Source: Chloroflexota bacterium
GTDB taxonomy: Bacteria > Chloroflexota > Anaerolineae > Anaerolineales > Anaerolineaceae
DNA: 38,158 bases
Assembly (NCBI GenBank): GCA_021789855.1
Contig: JAJYIW010000006.1
Location: 1-38,158, forward strand
Direction of reading: 5' to 3'
The translations under genes and the position numbers were made by a program. This document shows positions 31,704 to 38,158 of the stretch, piece after piece. Under the pieces are notes generated by a model. The model was not told the origin of the DNA, searched no databases, and was given only the letters and a program-made list of their open reading frames with translations. How positions within the stretch are numbered: the first letter of the stretch is position 1; each line of letters opens with the position of its first letter.

Positions 31704-32207
31704 TTAAGATGATGCCTGGTCGACCGACGCCTGGTAACGTGCCGTGCTGAGGTGGCAGATCGCGATGGCCAGGGCGTCGGCGGTGTCATCGGGCCGTGGC
31801 ACTTCGGGCAGGTCGAGGATGGCCTTGACCATCTGCTGCACCTGCCTCTTCTCTGCGCCGCCGTACCCGACGACGGCGTTCTTGACGTCGAGGGGAGAAT
31901 ATTCCGCGACCGGGATGCCAAACTCTGCCAGCGTCATGAGGATCACCCCGCGGGCCTGCCCTACCGCCAGCGCCGTCTTGACGTTCTTCTGAAAAAATAA
32001 CTTCTCCACCGCTCCGCTGTCAGGGTGGTGGAGAAGTAAGATGTCTTTCAAGTTTTGGTGAATGAGCAGCAGTCTCTCGGCCATGGGCAGGTCAGCGGGT
32101 GTGAGGATCACACCGTAGTGAACGGCCTGGAGGCTGCCGGATGCCGTCTCGGTGATCAGGCCAAAACCGGTAGTTGCCGTACCCGGATCAATCCCCACCA
32201 CCAACAT
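31704..32207 (-). CDS. ruvC: Crossover junction endodeoxyribonuclease RuvC
   Basis: The 167-residue RNase H-fold nuclease opens 'LVVGIDPGTATTGFGLI' with the first catalytic Asp7. It then has 'AVEKLFFQKNVKTALAVGQARGV' and the late acidic residues in 'RPDDTADALAIAICHL'. It cuts Holliday junctions after RuvAB branch migration. It begins six bases after the YebC gene stop and is followed 16 bases later by the RNA methyltransferase. Two plus-strand ORFs across it are shadows. Confidence 0.97.
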   Translation of the reverse strand: MLVVGIDPGTATTGFGLITETASGSLQAVHYGVILTPADLPMAERLLLIHQNLKDILLLHHPDSGAVEKLFFQKNVKTALAVGQARGVILMTLAEFGIPVAEYSPLDVKNAVVGYGGAEKRQVQQMVKAILDLPEVPRPDDTADALAIAICHLSTARYQASVDQASS

Positions 32208-32213
32208 GATCGA

Positions 32214-32969
32214 TTAACTGGCTTCGAGCGCCGCCATGGCCTCGTCGGTGATCTTCAGGTTCGAATAGACTGCCTGTACGTCATCCAGCTCTTCCAGGGC
32301 CTCAATCGTCTTCATAACTGCCAACGTATCGTCCACGCTCAGCTCGATTTCCTGGTTCGGGATCATGTGCAGGGCAGCTTCCGTAGGGGTAACCTTAGCT
32401 TTGTGCAGCCGGTCAGAAATGGTTTTAAACGATTCAACCGGGGCAATGATTTCGATGACTTCTTCATCAATATTGACGTCGTTCGCGCCGGCTTCCACCG
32501 CTAATTCAAAGATGGTATCCGGGTCATGGCCGGTCGCTGGAATGGAAAAGTAGGCCACGCGGCTGAATTGCCAGCCTACGGATCCAGCCTCACCCATGTT
32601 CCCGCCGCCGCGGCTGAGGAGATGGCGTACATCAGAAACGGTGCGGTTGCGGTTTTCGGTGACGGTCTCAATCATAAGGGCGATGCCATGCCCGGCATAG
32701 CCTTCATAAAAAACCTGTTCCAGGACGACGCCGTCTTTGCTATCGCCGGTGCCGCGTTTTATCGCTCGTTCGATATTATCTTTTGGCATGTTCTCAGCCC
32801 GCGCGCGTTCGATCGCGAGCTGAAGGTGAACGTTCATATCCGGGTCGCCGCCCCCTTCACGCGCGGCCATCACAATCTCACGCGCCAAACGTGTAAAGGC
32901 CTGCCCACGCTTGGCGTCGGCTGCGCCCTTTTTACGTTTGATTGTCGCCCAATGGGAATGTCCAGACAT
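32214..32969 (-). CDS. YebC/PmpR-family regulatory protein (TACO1 family)
   Basis: The 251-residue protein starts 'MSGHSHWATIKRKKGAADAKRGQAFTRLAREI', the invariant YebC start. Further on are 'ENMPKDNIERAIKRG', 'YEGYAGHGIALMIE' and 'TENRNRTVSDVRHLLSRGGG'. YebC family proteins act as DNA-binding regulators or ribosome-associated factors that ease translation of proline stretches. The yebC-ruvC-ruvA linkage is a common bacterial order. No oddities. Confidence 0.96.
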   Translation of the reverse strand: MSGHSHWATIKRKKGAADAKRGQAFTRLAREIVMAAREGGGDPDMNVHLQLAIERARAENMPKDNIERAIKRGTGDSKDGVVLEQVFYEGYAGHGIALMIETVTENRNRTVSDVRHLLSRGGGNMGEAGSVGWQFSRVAYFSIPATGHDPDTIFELAVEAGANDVNIDEEVIEIIAPVESFKTISDRLHKAKVTPTEAALHMIPNQEIELSVDDTLAVMKTIEALEELDDVQAVYSNLKITDEAMAALEAS

Positions 32970-33059
32970 TGCTAGTCTCCTCAGATGACCATCATTGATG
33001 GGAATTAGTCGTTTGAATAAATTATACCATGGTCATTTAATGGATTAGTCTGCGATCTT

Positions 33060-33830
33060 TTATCCCTTTGATTGAGCGGTTACCGGATTCTGCAGTGTGC
33101 CAATACCCTCGATGGTGGCTCGGACGGTATCGCCGGCCAGCAAAGGCCCAACCCCGGCTGGCGTACCGGTCATGATCACATCGCCTGGCAGGAGGGTCAT
33201 CACGGATGAGATGAAAGCAATCAACTGGCGTACCGTGAAGACCATGTCGCGGGTAGAGGCCATCTGGCGCATCTCGTCGTTGACATGGCAGGTGATCAAA
33301 GCGTCTGCCGGGTCTAAATCGGTTTCGATCCAGGGGCCGAGGGGGCAGAAGGTATCGAACCCTTTACCGCGCGTCCATTGTCCATCGCGCCGCTGCAGGT
33401 CTCGGGCGGTGATATCCAGGCCGATGGTGTAACCAAAGACGTAATCCAGGGCGGATTCAGCCTGCGCCCAGCGGCAGGGCTTACCGATCACCACCACCAG
33501 CTCGGCTTCGTGCTCCACCCGTTGGGATTGAGATGGGAGGATAATTTTGTCGCCCGGGCCGATGACAGACGAAGGCGGCTTCAGGAAGATCAGGGGCAGG
33601 TCAGGCACATCAACGCCGTGCTCGTGGGCATGTTCTACGTAGTTACGCCCGATGCACACGATCTTGCTTGGCTCGACCGGCGCGAGCAGGCGCACCGAGG
33701 AGAGTGGCTGGGTGGCTTCCTGCCGGCGATATTGCCCGTAAAGGGAGCCTTCCACCGCACCCACCTTATCTCCCAGCACCCAGCCGTAAGTAGCGGGTTG
33801 CGATCCAACTTGATAGCGGATAAATTGCAT
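33060..33830 (-). CDS. Fumarylacetoacetate hydrolase family protein
   Basis: The trimmed 256-residue protein has the FAH catalytic core: 'KIVCIGRNYVEHAHE', 'PLIFLKPPSSVIGPGD', 'VEHEAELVVVIGKPC' with the metal Glu residues, 'GLDITARDLQ', and 'GDVIMTGTPAGVG'. It hydrolyses C-C bonds in diketo acids or decarboxylates them (e.g. acylpyruvase-like); the substrate is open. The track start is a TTG; the ATG at 33830 has CAGGAG eight bases upstream. It is divergent from tRNA-Val, with the tRNA promoter overlapping its leader. Confidence 0.9.
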   Translation of the reverse strand: MQFIRYQVGSQPATYGWVLGDKVGAVEGSLYGQYRRQEATQPLSSVRLLAPVEPSKIVCIGRNYVEHAHEHGVDVPDLPLIFLKPPSSVIGPGDKIILPSQSQRVEHEAELVVVIGKPCRWAQAESALDYVFGYTIGLDITARDLQRRDGQWTRGKGFDTFCPLGPWIETDLDPADALITCHVNDEMRQMASTRDMVFTVRQLIAFISSVMTLLPGDVIMTGTPAGVGPLLAGDTVRATIEGIGTLQNPVTAQSKG

Positions 33831-33845
33831 AGCATAAACTCCTGG

Positions 33846-33874
33846 TTGTCGATTCAAATAAAGCCTATTATAAT
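33846..33874 (+). promoter_or_regulatory. Probable promoter of tRNA-Val
   Basis: TTGTCG (33846-33851), 17 bases, perfect TATAAT (33869-33874), ending eight bases before the mature tRNA 5' end. It overlaps the leader of the divergent FAH gene. Confidence 0.72.
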
Positions 33875-33882
33875 CAAGTTGC

Positions 33883-33959
33883 GGGCGGATAGCTCAGTTG
33901 GTCAGAGCGCATCTCTTACACAGATGAGGTCGCAGGTTCGAGCCCTGTTCCGCCCACCA
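33883..33959 (+). tRNA. tRNA-Val (anticodon TAC)
   Basis: A full cloverleaf can be drawn. The acceptor stem is GGGCGGA/TCCGCCC, the D arm GCTC...GAGC, the anticodon arm CATCT-CTTACAC-AGATG with anticodon TAC, and the T arm contains GGTTCGAGCCC-like pairing. The 3' CCA is encoded in the DNA. It is a single tRNA with its own promoter and terminator. Confidence 0.97.
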
Positions 33960-33978
33960 AAAAACTCTCAGTAGATAA

Positions 33979-34017
33979 AAAACTGGCCTTTGCATAAAGG
34001 GCCAGTTTTATTTTTTT
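33979..34017 (+). terminator. Bidirectional terminator between tRNA-Val and the ABC transporter
   Basis: Stem AAAACTGGCC/GGCCAGTTTT is followed by TTTTTTT on the plus strand and by TTTTTT on the minus strand. It can end both the tRNA transcript and the convergent transporter operon. Confidence 0.9.
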
Positions 34018-34046
34018 GGGGGGATACTCCTAGAACCCCACGGCGA

Positions 34047-35882
34047 TCAAGAGGGGTCCGTTTCCGGCTGATAATTCTTCGCCTGGGCCAGGTACATGCG
34101 GGCATACTGCCCGCCTCGCTTCAATAATTCATTATGGTTACCGCTCTCCACCACGCGTCCCCTATCCATGACGTAAATCCGGTCGGCCATGTGCACGGTC
34201 GAAAAGCGGTGGCTGATCAGGATAGCGCTGCGGCCATGGATCAGGCTGCGGAAGCGGTCAAAAAGAGCCGCTTCCGCCAGCGGGTCGAGTGCGCTGGTGG
34301 GCTCGTCGAGCACGACAATCTGCGCCTGGCGTATGAAGGAGCGCGCCAGGGCTATTTTCTGCCACTCACCCGTGCTCAGATCCTTGCCATCTTCAAACAT
34401 GGTGCCCAGGTAGTTATCGTACCCCTTAGGCAACCGGCGGATCGTTTCGTCGACCCCTGCCTGCCGGGCGGCTGCTTCGATGCGCGCCCGGTCGGGCGGT
34501 GCATCTACGTCGCCAAGCCAGATGTTCTCCCACGCGGGCAGCATATAGTGCACATAATCCTGGAAGGTCACGCTGATTTCTCGTTGCCACCGCACCGGAT
34601 CCACGTCACGCAGGTCAATCCCATCCAGCGTGATCCGCCCGCCATCCGGGCGGTAAAGCTGGCACAGCAGCTTGATCAGGGTGGTTTTGCCGGATCCGTT
34701 TTCGCCTACCAGAGCGATTACCTCGCCAGGGCCTAAATGTAAATCAACCGACTCCAGCGCGGGTTGGGCCGTACCCGGGTAAGTGAAGCTCACCCCCTCG
34801 AAGGTTACCCCACGGGTGATGGGTTGCGGGATGGGGCGAGGATGCTCCGGCGCCTGGATCGCCGGCGCCAGGTCTAAAAAGTGGTAGAAATTGCTCAAGA
34901 ATAAGTTGTTCTCATACAACCCTGCCAAAGCCTGTAGGATAGATTGGAGGAACCCCAGCCCACTTTGAAAGCCCAGGTACACCATCACCAGGTCGCCCAG
35001 GCTGAGGGCGCCCCGCAACGCCTGCAAGGCAGTGTAGCCGAAGGCAGCAAACACGGCGATGGAGGCCAGCGCCTGCGCAAAAAAGTCCAATAGCGTCCGG
35101 CGACGGTACAGGTCTAAACGACTTTTACGTAAGGCCTGGCGTAAATCGTGGAAGCGCCCCTTGAATAGTGGCCCCAGTTGGAACAGCCGGATTTCCTTGG
35201 CATGGTATCCGGTGGTCAGCATCCAGTGATAATTCTCCGCCTCGCGCTCATGCTTCGTCTGCCCTAATGTAAACTTGAATAAACGGCGGGAGTACAGGAT
35301 GCGGACGATAGCTGCCGGTATTGCTGCGGCGAACAGGATGATCCCGGCCCAGGCATTCGCCCACACGAGCAAGCCGGCGATGCCCACGATGGTGATCCCG
35401 CTCTGGCCTAGCGAGACCAGACCGGTGACGATGCTCGTTGGACGAGATGGCCCTTCTATTTGGGCGCGGTGCAGTGTGTCATAATACTCCGGATTCTCAT
35501 AGTAACCCAGATCCATCACAATCGATTGGGCATGTATCTGGTCCGAGACAGCATCGGCTACCATCAACGCCTGGGCCGAGCTGGCCATCTCCCCCAGTGA
35601 GCGTGCCAGGGCGATCAGCACCGCCACGCCAACCGCTACACCCAACCAGGCTAACACCGGCTGGATAGCAGCAGATAGGTTTGATGCTTTCACCCCAATG
35701 GTCACGGTATCGATCACCCGTTTCATCACATACAGCGCTGCCAGCGGCAGCAGCCCCTGCACCACCACCAGGCCCAGGTTCACCAGCGTCCAACCGGGCG
35801 CAGCGCGCCATACCAGGCGAATCGCCCGGTCAATATGGAGCGCCTGGCGCACGGTTTCTTTCAAAGGAAGGGGCTGGCTCAT
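34047..35882 (-). CDS. ABC transporter, fused permease and ATPase (peptide-exporter type)
   Basis: The 611-residue protein has an N-terminal six-helix permease (about 20-330) and an ATPase (about 355-600) with Walker A GENGSGKTT, signature 'LSTGEWQKIALARS' and Walker B 'QIVVLDEPTSALD', plus H-loop 'ILISHRFST'. The signature reads LSTGE rather than LSGGQ, as in some peptide exporters. It lacks an N-terminal C39 peptidase, so it would need a separate protease. The upstream neighbours are a radical SAM enzyme (16 bases), an S26-type peptidase and PqqD, so it is probably the exporter of the cluster's product. Lipid or drug export is possible. Confidence 0.92.
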   Translation of the reverse strand: MSQPLPLKETVRQALHIDRAIRLVWRAAPGWTLVNLGLVVVQGLLPLAALYVMKRVIDTVTIGVKASNLSAAIQPVLAWLGVAVGVAVLIALARSLGEMASSAQALMVADAVSDQIHAQSIVMDLGYYENPEYYDTLHRAQIEGPSRPTSIVTGLVSLGQSGITIVGIAGLLVWANAWAGIILFAAAIPAAIVRILYSRRLFKFTLGQTKHEREAENYHWMLTTGYHAKEIRLFQLGPLFKGRFHDLRQALRKSRLDLYRRRTLLDFFAQALASIAVFAAFGYTALQALRGALSLGDLVMVYLGFQSGLGFLQSILQALAGLYENNLFLSNFYHFLDLAPAIQAPEHPRPIPQPITRGVTFEGVSFTYPGTAQPALESVDLHLGPGEVIALVGENGSGKTTLIKLLCQLYRPDGGRITLDGIDLRDVDPVRWQREISVTFQDYVHYMLPAWENIWLGDVDAPPDRARIEAAARQAGVDETIRRLPKGYDNYLGTMFEDGKDLSTGEWQKIALARSFIRQAQIVVLDEPTSALDPLAEAALFDRFRSLIHGRSAILISHRFSTVHMADRIYVMDRGRVVESGNHNELLKRGGQYARMYLAQAKNYQPETDPS

Positions 35883-35898
35883 GAATGGAGATTAAGCG

Positions 35899-37062
35899 TC
35901 ATCGCTGGGTGGGTGGGAACAGGATACTGGGCTGCAGATCGGGCCGGGCAGTGGCAATGGCTTCTGCCCGTGCGTGGGCTACCTGGCAGAAATAGTCGTT
36001 CCACCCGTCCATTTGGCCGGATTCCAGGTAGGCATGGGCCGGGCAATACAGGCACAGGTTGACAATGGGGCAGCGACCGCAACGCTCCTGGAAGACCGGG
36101 TTGGTGGGTTGCATGGCACGCACGCGCGGCACAAGCTCGTTCCAGGCTTCTGCCAGGCTACCCTTGCGCAGGTCAAAGATCGTATCGGGGTGCCATAAAT
36201 CACTGCACAATCGAAAAATACCGTCGTAGCTGACGGCAAAATTCTTCATGCCAGCGTTGCAATAGAACAGGTGATCCAGTGCATCAGTGGCAAATTCTGG
36301 GACGATCAGCCGGTCACATTGATGCTCCAATGACCTGGCGCGGGCGTCATCCGCTTGCTCGACTGCAACGATCTCGGCGGATGATAGGCGCTCGGTTTGA
36401 ATGTCCACATTACGTTGCGGATCCCGATCATAACGGAGGTGGAGGAGCGGGTCAAAGCGGAAATAGTCGGTGGTATGCTCGCGGCAGAAGGCGGCGATGG
36501 CGGGAAGCTCTTCTACGTTCGAACGGATGGCCATGGCCTTCAGCCGCACCTTGAGCCCAGCCTTTAGCAGTAGATCCAGACCGCGTCGGAAGGCCGCATA
36601 CGACCCCGGTTTGCGGGTCACTCGCTCGTAGGTCTCCCGGGTGACGCCATACACGGTCACTTCCAGATCGCGCGGTGGGTATTTTTTAAATAACGCCACG
36701 TGCTCTTCAGTCACCAGGCAGGCGTTGGTGAAAAGGGAGATCAGCAGGCCTTTGCGTTTGAGGGCGAGGTAAATCTCGGGAAAGTCCTGGCGTAACAAGG
36801 GTTCACCGCCGCTGATCAGCACCCACAGCGCGCCCAGCTTCACCGCCTGGTCAGCGATGTCGCTGATTTCGGCTATGGAAAGCTCTTTCTTCTTGGCTTT
36901 TCGATCACCTGCTGGAAGGTTGATGTAACAATGACGGCAATCGTTATTGCAGCGGGCCGTGATCTCCAGGTCGAAAGACAAAGGCACCCGCTGGCCAGCT
37001 AACTTGTTCCATAAGTTGAATTCAGGTAATGAGCTTGTTGTGACAAACGGTTTAGTATTCAT
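35899..37062 (-). CDS. Radical SAM/SPASM peptide-modifying enzyme
   Basis: The 387-residue protein has the radical SAM motif CNNDCRHC (Cys38, 42, 45) and 'LISGGEPLL'. Its C-terminal SPASM has cysteines in 'YCNAGMKNFAV', 'FRLCSDLW', 'CGRCPIVNLCLYCPA' and a final Cys in 'DYFCQVAHARA'. Unlike the enzyme at 23943 it has no fused PqqD; a free PqqD gene lies two genes upstream. PqqE-type enzymes form C-C or thioether bonds in peptides. It is eight bases after the S26 peptidase and followed by the ABC transporter. Substrate not seen in the window. Confidence 0.93.
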   Translation of the reverse strand: MNTKPFVTTSSLPEFNLWNKLAGQRVPLSFDLEITARCNNDCRHCYINLPAGDRKAKKKELSIAEISDIADQAVKLGALWVLISGGEPLLRQDFPEIYLALKRKGLLISLFTNACLVTEEHVALFKKYPPRDLEVTVYGVTRETYERVTRKPGSYAAFRRGLDLLLKAGLKVRLKAMAIRSNVEELPAIAAFCREHTTDYFRFDPLLHLRYDRDPQRNVDIQTERLSSAEIVAVEQADDARARSLEHQCDRLIVPEFATDALDHLFYCNAGMKNFAVSYDGIFRLCSDLWHPDTIFDLRKGSLAEAWNELVPRVRAMQPTNPVFQERCGRCPIVNLCLYCPAHAYLESGQMDGWNDYFCQVAHARAEAIATARPDLQPSILFPPTQR

Positions 37063-37070
37063 CCTTGTTT

Positions 37071-37571
37071 CTAAGAAAAGGGTTTGATCCGGCTTGCCAG
37101 GCGATTGCGCAAGGAGATCAGCAAGGGGGAGCGAGACAGCCAGGCGATGGCGTAACGTTCAAGGCCCAGTCCTAACCAGACAGTACGCCCGTGACGCTCG
37201 ATCCGCGTGACTCGTCCCAATAGAGCTTGGCGTGGAATATAGCCATCCGGGTAGGTTGTCTCATTGTCGCCCTGGATTAACACGGCTGATGTACGCCGTG
37301 CAATAACCCGGTGGACGACTAATCGTTCATCCACCGGGCGGACAAACGCCACCACATCACCCACGCCGGGTAGACCGTGCTGCAGCGGTGCGACGGTAAT
37401 GACATCCCCATCTTTGATAAAGGGCTCCATGCTCCAACCGCGCGCGCAGAAGCGGAACGGGAGGCCTCGGGAAAGCACTGCCCGCATTAGCTCCAGCAAG
37501 GCTTGGCTTGAGAGCGCAAGGTCCTGAGCCTTAACCGCAAATAATGCGGGGTGAGCCGGCCGGTCACCCAC
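37071..37571 (-). CDS. S26/S24-type peptidase, Ser/His (SipW/Sec11-like)
   Basis: With the GTG start the protein has 166 residues. It has the nucleophile motif 'GWSMEP' (Ser47), 'DGDVITV', 'GDVVAFVRP', then 'VVHRVIAR' (His88) where typical bacterial signal peptidase I has Lys, so it is of the Ser/His kind. 'IQGDNETTYPDGYI' follows, matching the family. No clear N-terminal membrane helix is present; a hydrophobic C-terminal stretch may attach it to the membrane. The ORF track start lies 37 codons earlier inside pqqD; the GTG at 37571 overlaps the pqqD stop by eight bases. In this cluster it may remove a leader peptide. Confidence 0.83.
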   Translation of the reverse strand: MGDRPAHPALFAVKAQDLALSSQALLELMRAVLSRGLPFRFCARGWSMEPFIKDGDVITVAPLQHGLPGVGDVVAFVRPVDERLVVHRVIARRTSAVLIQGDNETTYPDGYIPRQALLGRVTRIERHGRTVWLGLGLERYAIAWLSRSPLLISLRNRLASRIKPFS

Positions 37572-37872
37572 CCGCGGCAATCTCCACCAGCATCCCGCGT
37601 TTCGCCAGCTCCTCCACCAGGCCGAGCACGTCTGCCTCGATATCGCCAGCAGGCGCTTCAAAGCCCTCAGCCAGGGCTGCACTCACCTCTCCCAGGTTGC
37701 GCTTGCCATCCAGCAGATCCCAGACGGCTTTACCGGTGTCATTGAGGGTGAACAGCTCGTCTTCCAGGTCGCCCATGCCACCCACCAGTGGGACAATAAT
37801 CAGCTCGCCCTCGATCTCTCGCGCCACCACGTCCTCAGAAGGCGCATACACTTGATTAGTCTGAATAGTCAT
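37564..37872 (-). CDS. PqqD family protein (RiPP recognition element)
   Basis: The 102-residue protein shows the PqqD pattern: beta strands 'AREIEGELIIVPL', 'LFTLNDTGKAVWDLLDG' and helices 'EVSAALAEGFEA' and 'ADVLGLVEELAKRGMLV'. PqqD-like proteins bind the leader of a precursor peptide and deliver it to a radical SAM enzyme. The ATG follows GGAGGATGCC. It is overlapped by the S26 peptidase gene and follows, after 76 bases, the partial SPASM gene. Confidence 0.9.
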   Translation of the reverse strand: MTIQTNQVYAPSEDVVAREIEGELIIVPLVGGMGDLEDELFTLNDTGKAVWDLLDGKRNLGEVSAALAEGFEAPAGDIEADVLGLVEELAKRGMLVEIAAGG

Positions 37873-37948
37873 TGAATGGCATCCTCCAAATCTTGATCAT
37901 AAGATCAGACACACATTATGTGCTCATATCGGAATAGGCTACATGCCT

Positions 37949-38158
37949 CTATACGAGTATACCTTCTTGTTCTGCAAAGCGATGGATGCGCGCCTGCCAG
38001 TCTGTCACCTCCCAGGCCTGTTCACCTTCGCTGAGCAGGCCTAAATAGCGCGCCTGGGCGTGGGCCACCTCGCACAGGTACTCCACCGGCGTATCCAGCG
38101 TGCCGTGTTCTTCCCAGGATCGGGCGGGACACTGCTCGCACAGTCCCTTCAGGAAGCA
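37949..38158 (-). CDS. Radical SAM/SPASM protein, 3' end only (partial)
   Basis: This gene is not in the ORF track. The minus strand reads open from the window edge to a TAG at 37949-37951, giving 69 residues that begin CFLKGLCEQCPARSW and include 'VEYLCEVAHAQARYLG'. The CxxxxxCxxC...C spacing and 'LCEVAHA' closely match the end of the SPASM protein at 35899 ('YFCQVAHARA'), so it is the C-terminus of a second SPASM enzyme. Its start is beyond the right edge. It precedes pqqD on the same strand. Confidence 0.85.
   Translation of the reverse strand, partial: CFLKGLCEQCPARSWEEHGTLDTPVEYLCEVAHAQARYLGLLSEGEQAWEVTDWQARIHRFAEQEGILV

Noticed and set aside
31688-31921. 78-residue N-terminal extension of the RNA methyltransferase
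   Set aside because: Composition is unlike a protein (Arg/Ser/Pro-rich frameshadow of ruvC) and the family start lies at MAAITS, next to GGGAGG.
1-38158. CRISPR array, insertion sequence, prophage or toxin-antitoxin pair
   Set aside because: No regularly spaced repeats, transposase or integrase motifs, terminal inverted repeats or paired small toxin genes were seen when reading both strands.

Overview
The window looks like a chromosomal segment of a Chloroflexota bacterium, most likely class Anaerolineae. This is inferred from gene content and protein style (Ser/Thr kinases with PQQ-propeller or SH3-like partners, Thr/Pro-rich linkers, Fak/Asp23/L28 synteny). No rRNA or other phylogenetic marker was searched. 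Coding density is high and most genes lie in tight operons. I see no insertion sequence, prophage or CRISPR array. Many ORF-track starts were trimmed using ribosome-binding sites, promoters and family lengths.

Layout. (1) 1-5.1 kb is a PrkC-like locus: a membrane Ser/Thr kinase and rpe, then divergent rpmB (L28), then asp23, fakA (YloV/DAK2) and a DegV/FakB protein. The order resembles the Firmicutes prkC-rsgA-rpe-rpmB-yloU-yloV block, but without rsgA. (2) 5.1-7.1 kb holds an SH3-like exported protein and purB. (3) 7.2-13.8 kb is a seven-gene signalling operon: kinase fused to a PQQ propeller, PP2C phosphatase, J-domain/vWA chimera, zinc-ribbon/FHA protein, a small unknown protein and two response regulators without a histidine kinase. 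(4) 13.8-21.9 kb is housekeeping and regulation: polyprenyl synthase, TatD, phosphohexomutase, an SDR epimerase, secD/secF, a small P-loop protein and a SpoIIE-type phosphatase. (5) 22.0-27.5 kb is the most unusual region, an apparent five-gene operon on the minus strand. It encodes a zinc-ribbon membrane protein, a membrane protein whose last 20 residues alternate Cys and Ala (seven Cys), a PqqD-like/radical SAM/SPASM enzyme, a paralogue that has lost all cluster cysteines, and a methyltransferase. (6) 27.8-33.9 kb holds rex, an unknown membrane protein, mreB, ruvA, an RNA methyltransferase, ruvC, a YebC regulator, an FAH-family hydrolase and tRNA-Val. (7) 34.0-38.2 kb is a second peptide-modification-like cluster: ABC exporter, radical SAM/SPASM enzyme, S26-type peptidase, free-standing PqqD, and the 3' end of another SPASM protein cut by the window edge.

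Working hypothesis. Region 5 is a post-translational modification system in which the repetitive Cys tail of a membrane protein, rather than a small free precursor peptide, is the substrate of a radical SAM enzyme aided by a catalytically dead paralogue. The tail is predicted to face the cytoplasm, where such enzymes act. Region 7 has the parts of a RiPP maturation and export pathway, but its precursor is not visible here and may lie beyond the right edge. Region 3 is a kinase/phosphatase/FHA phosphosignalling module with an unusual chaperone-adhesin-like chimera as possible target. All functional statements are homology and context inference from reading the sequence; no database search was run.
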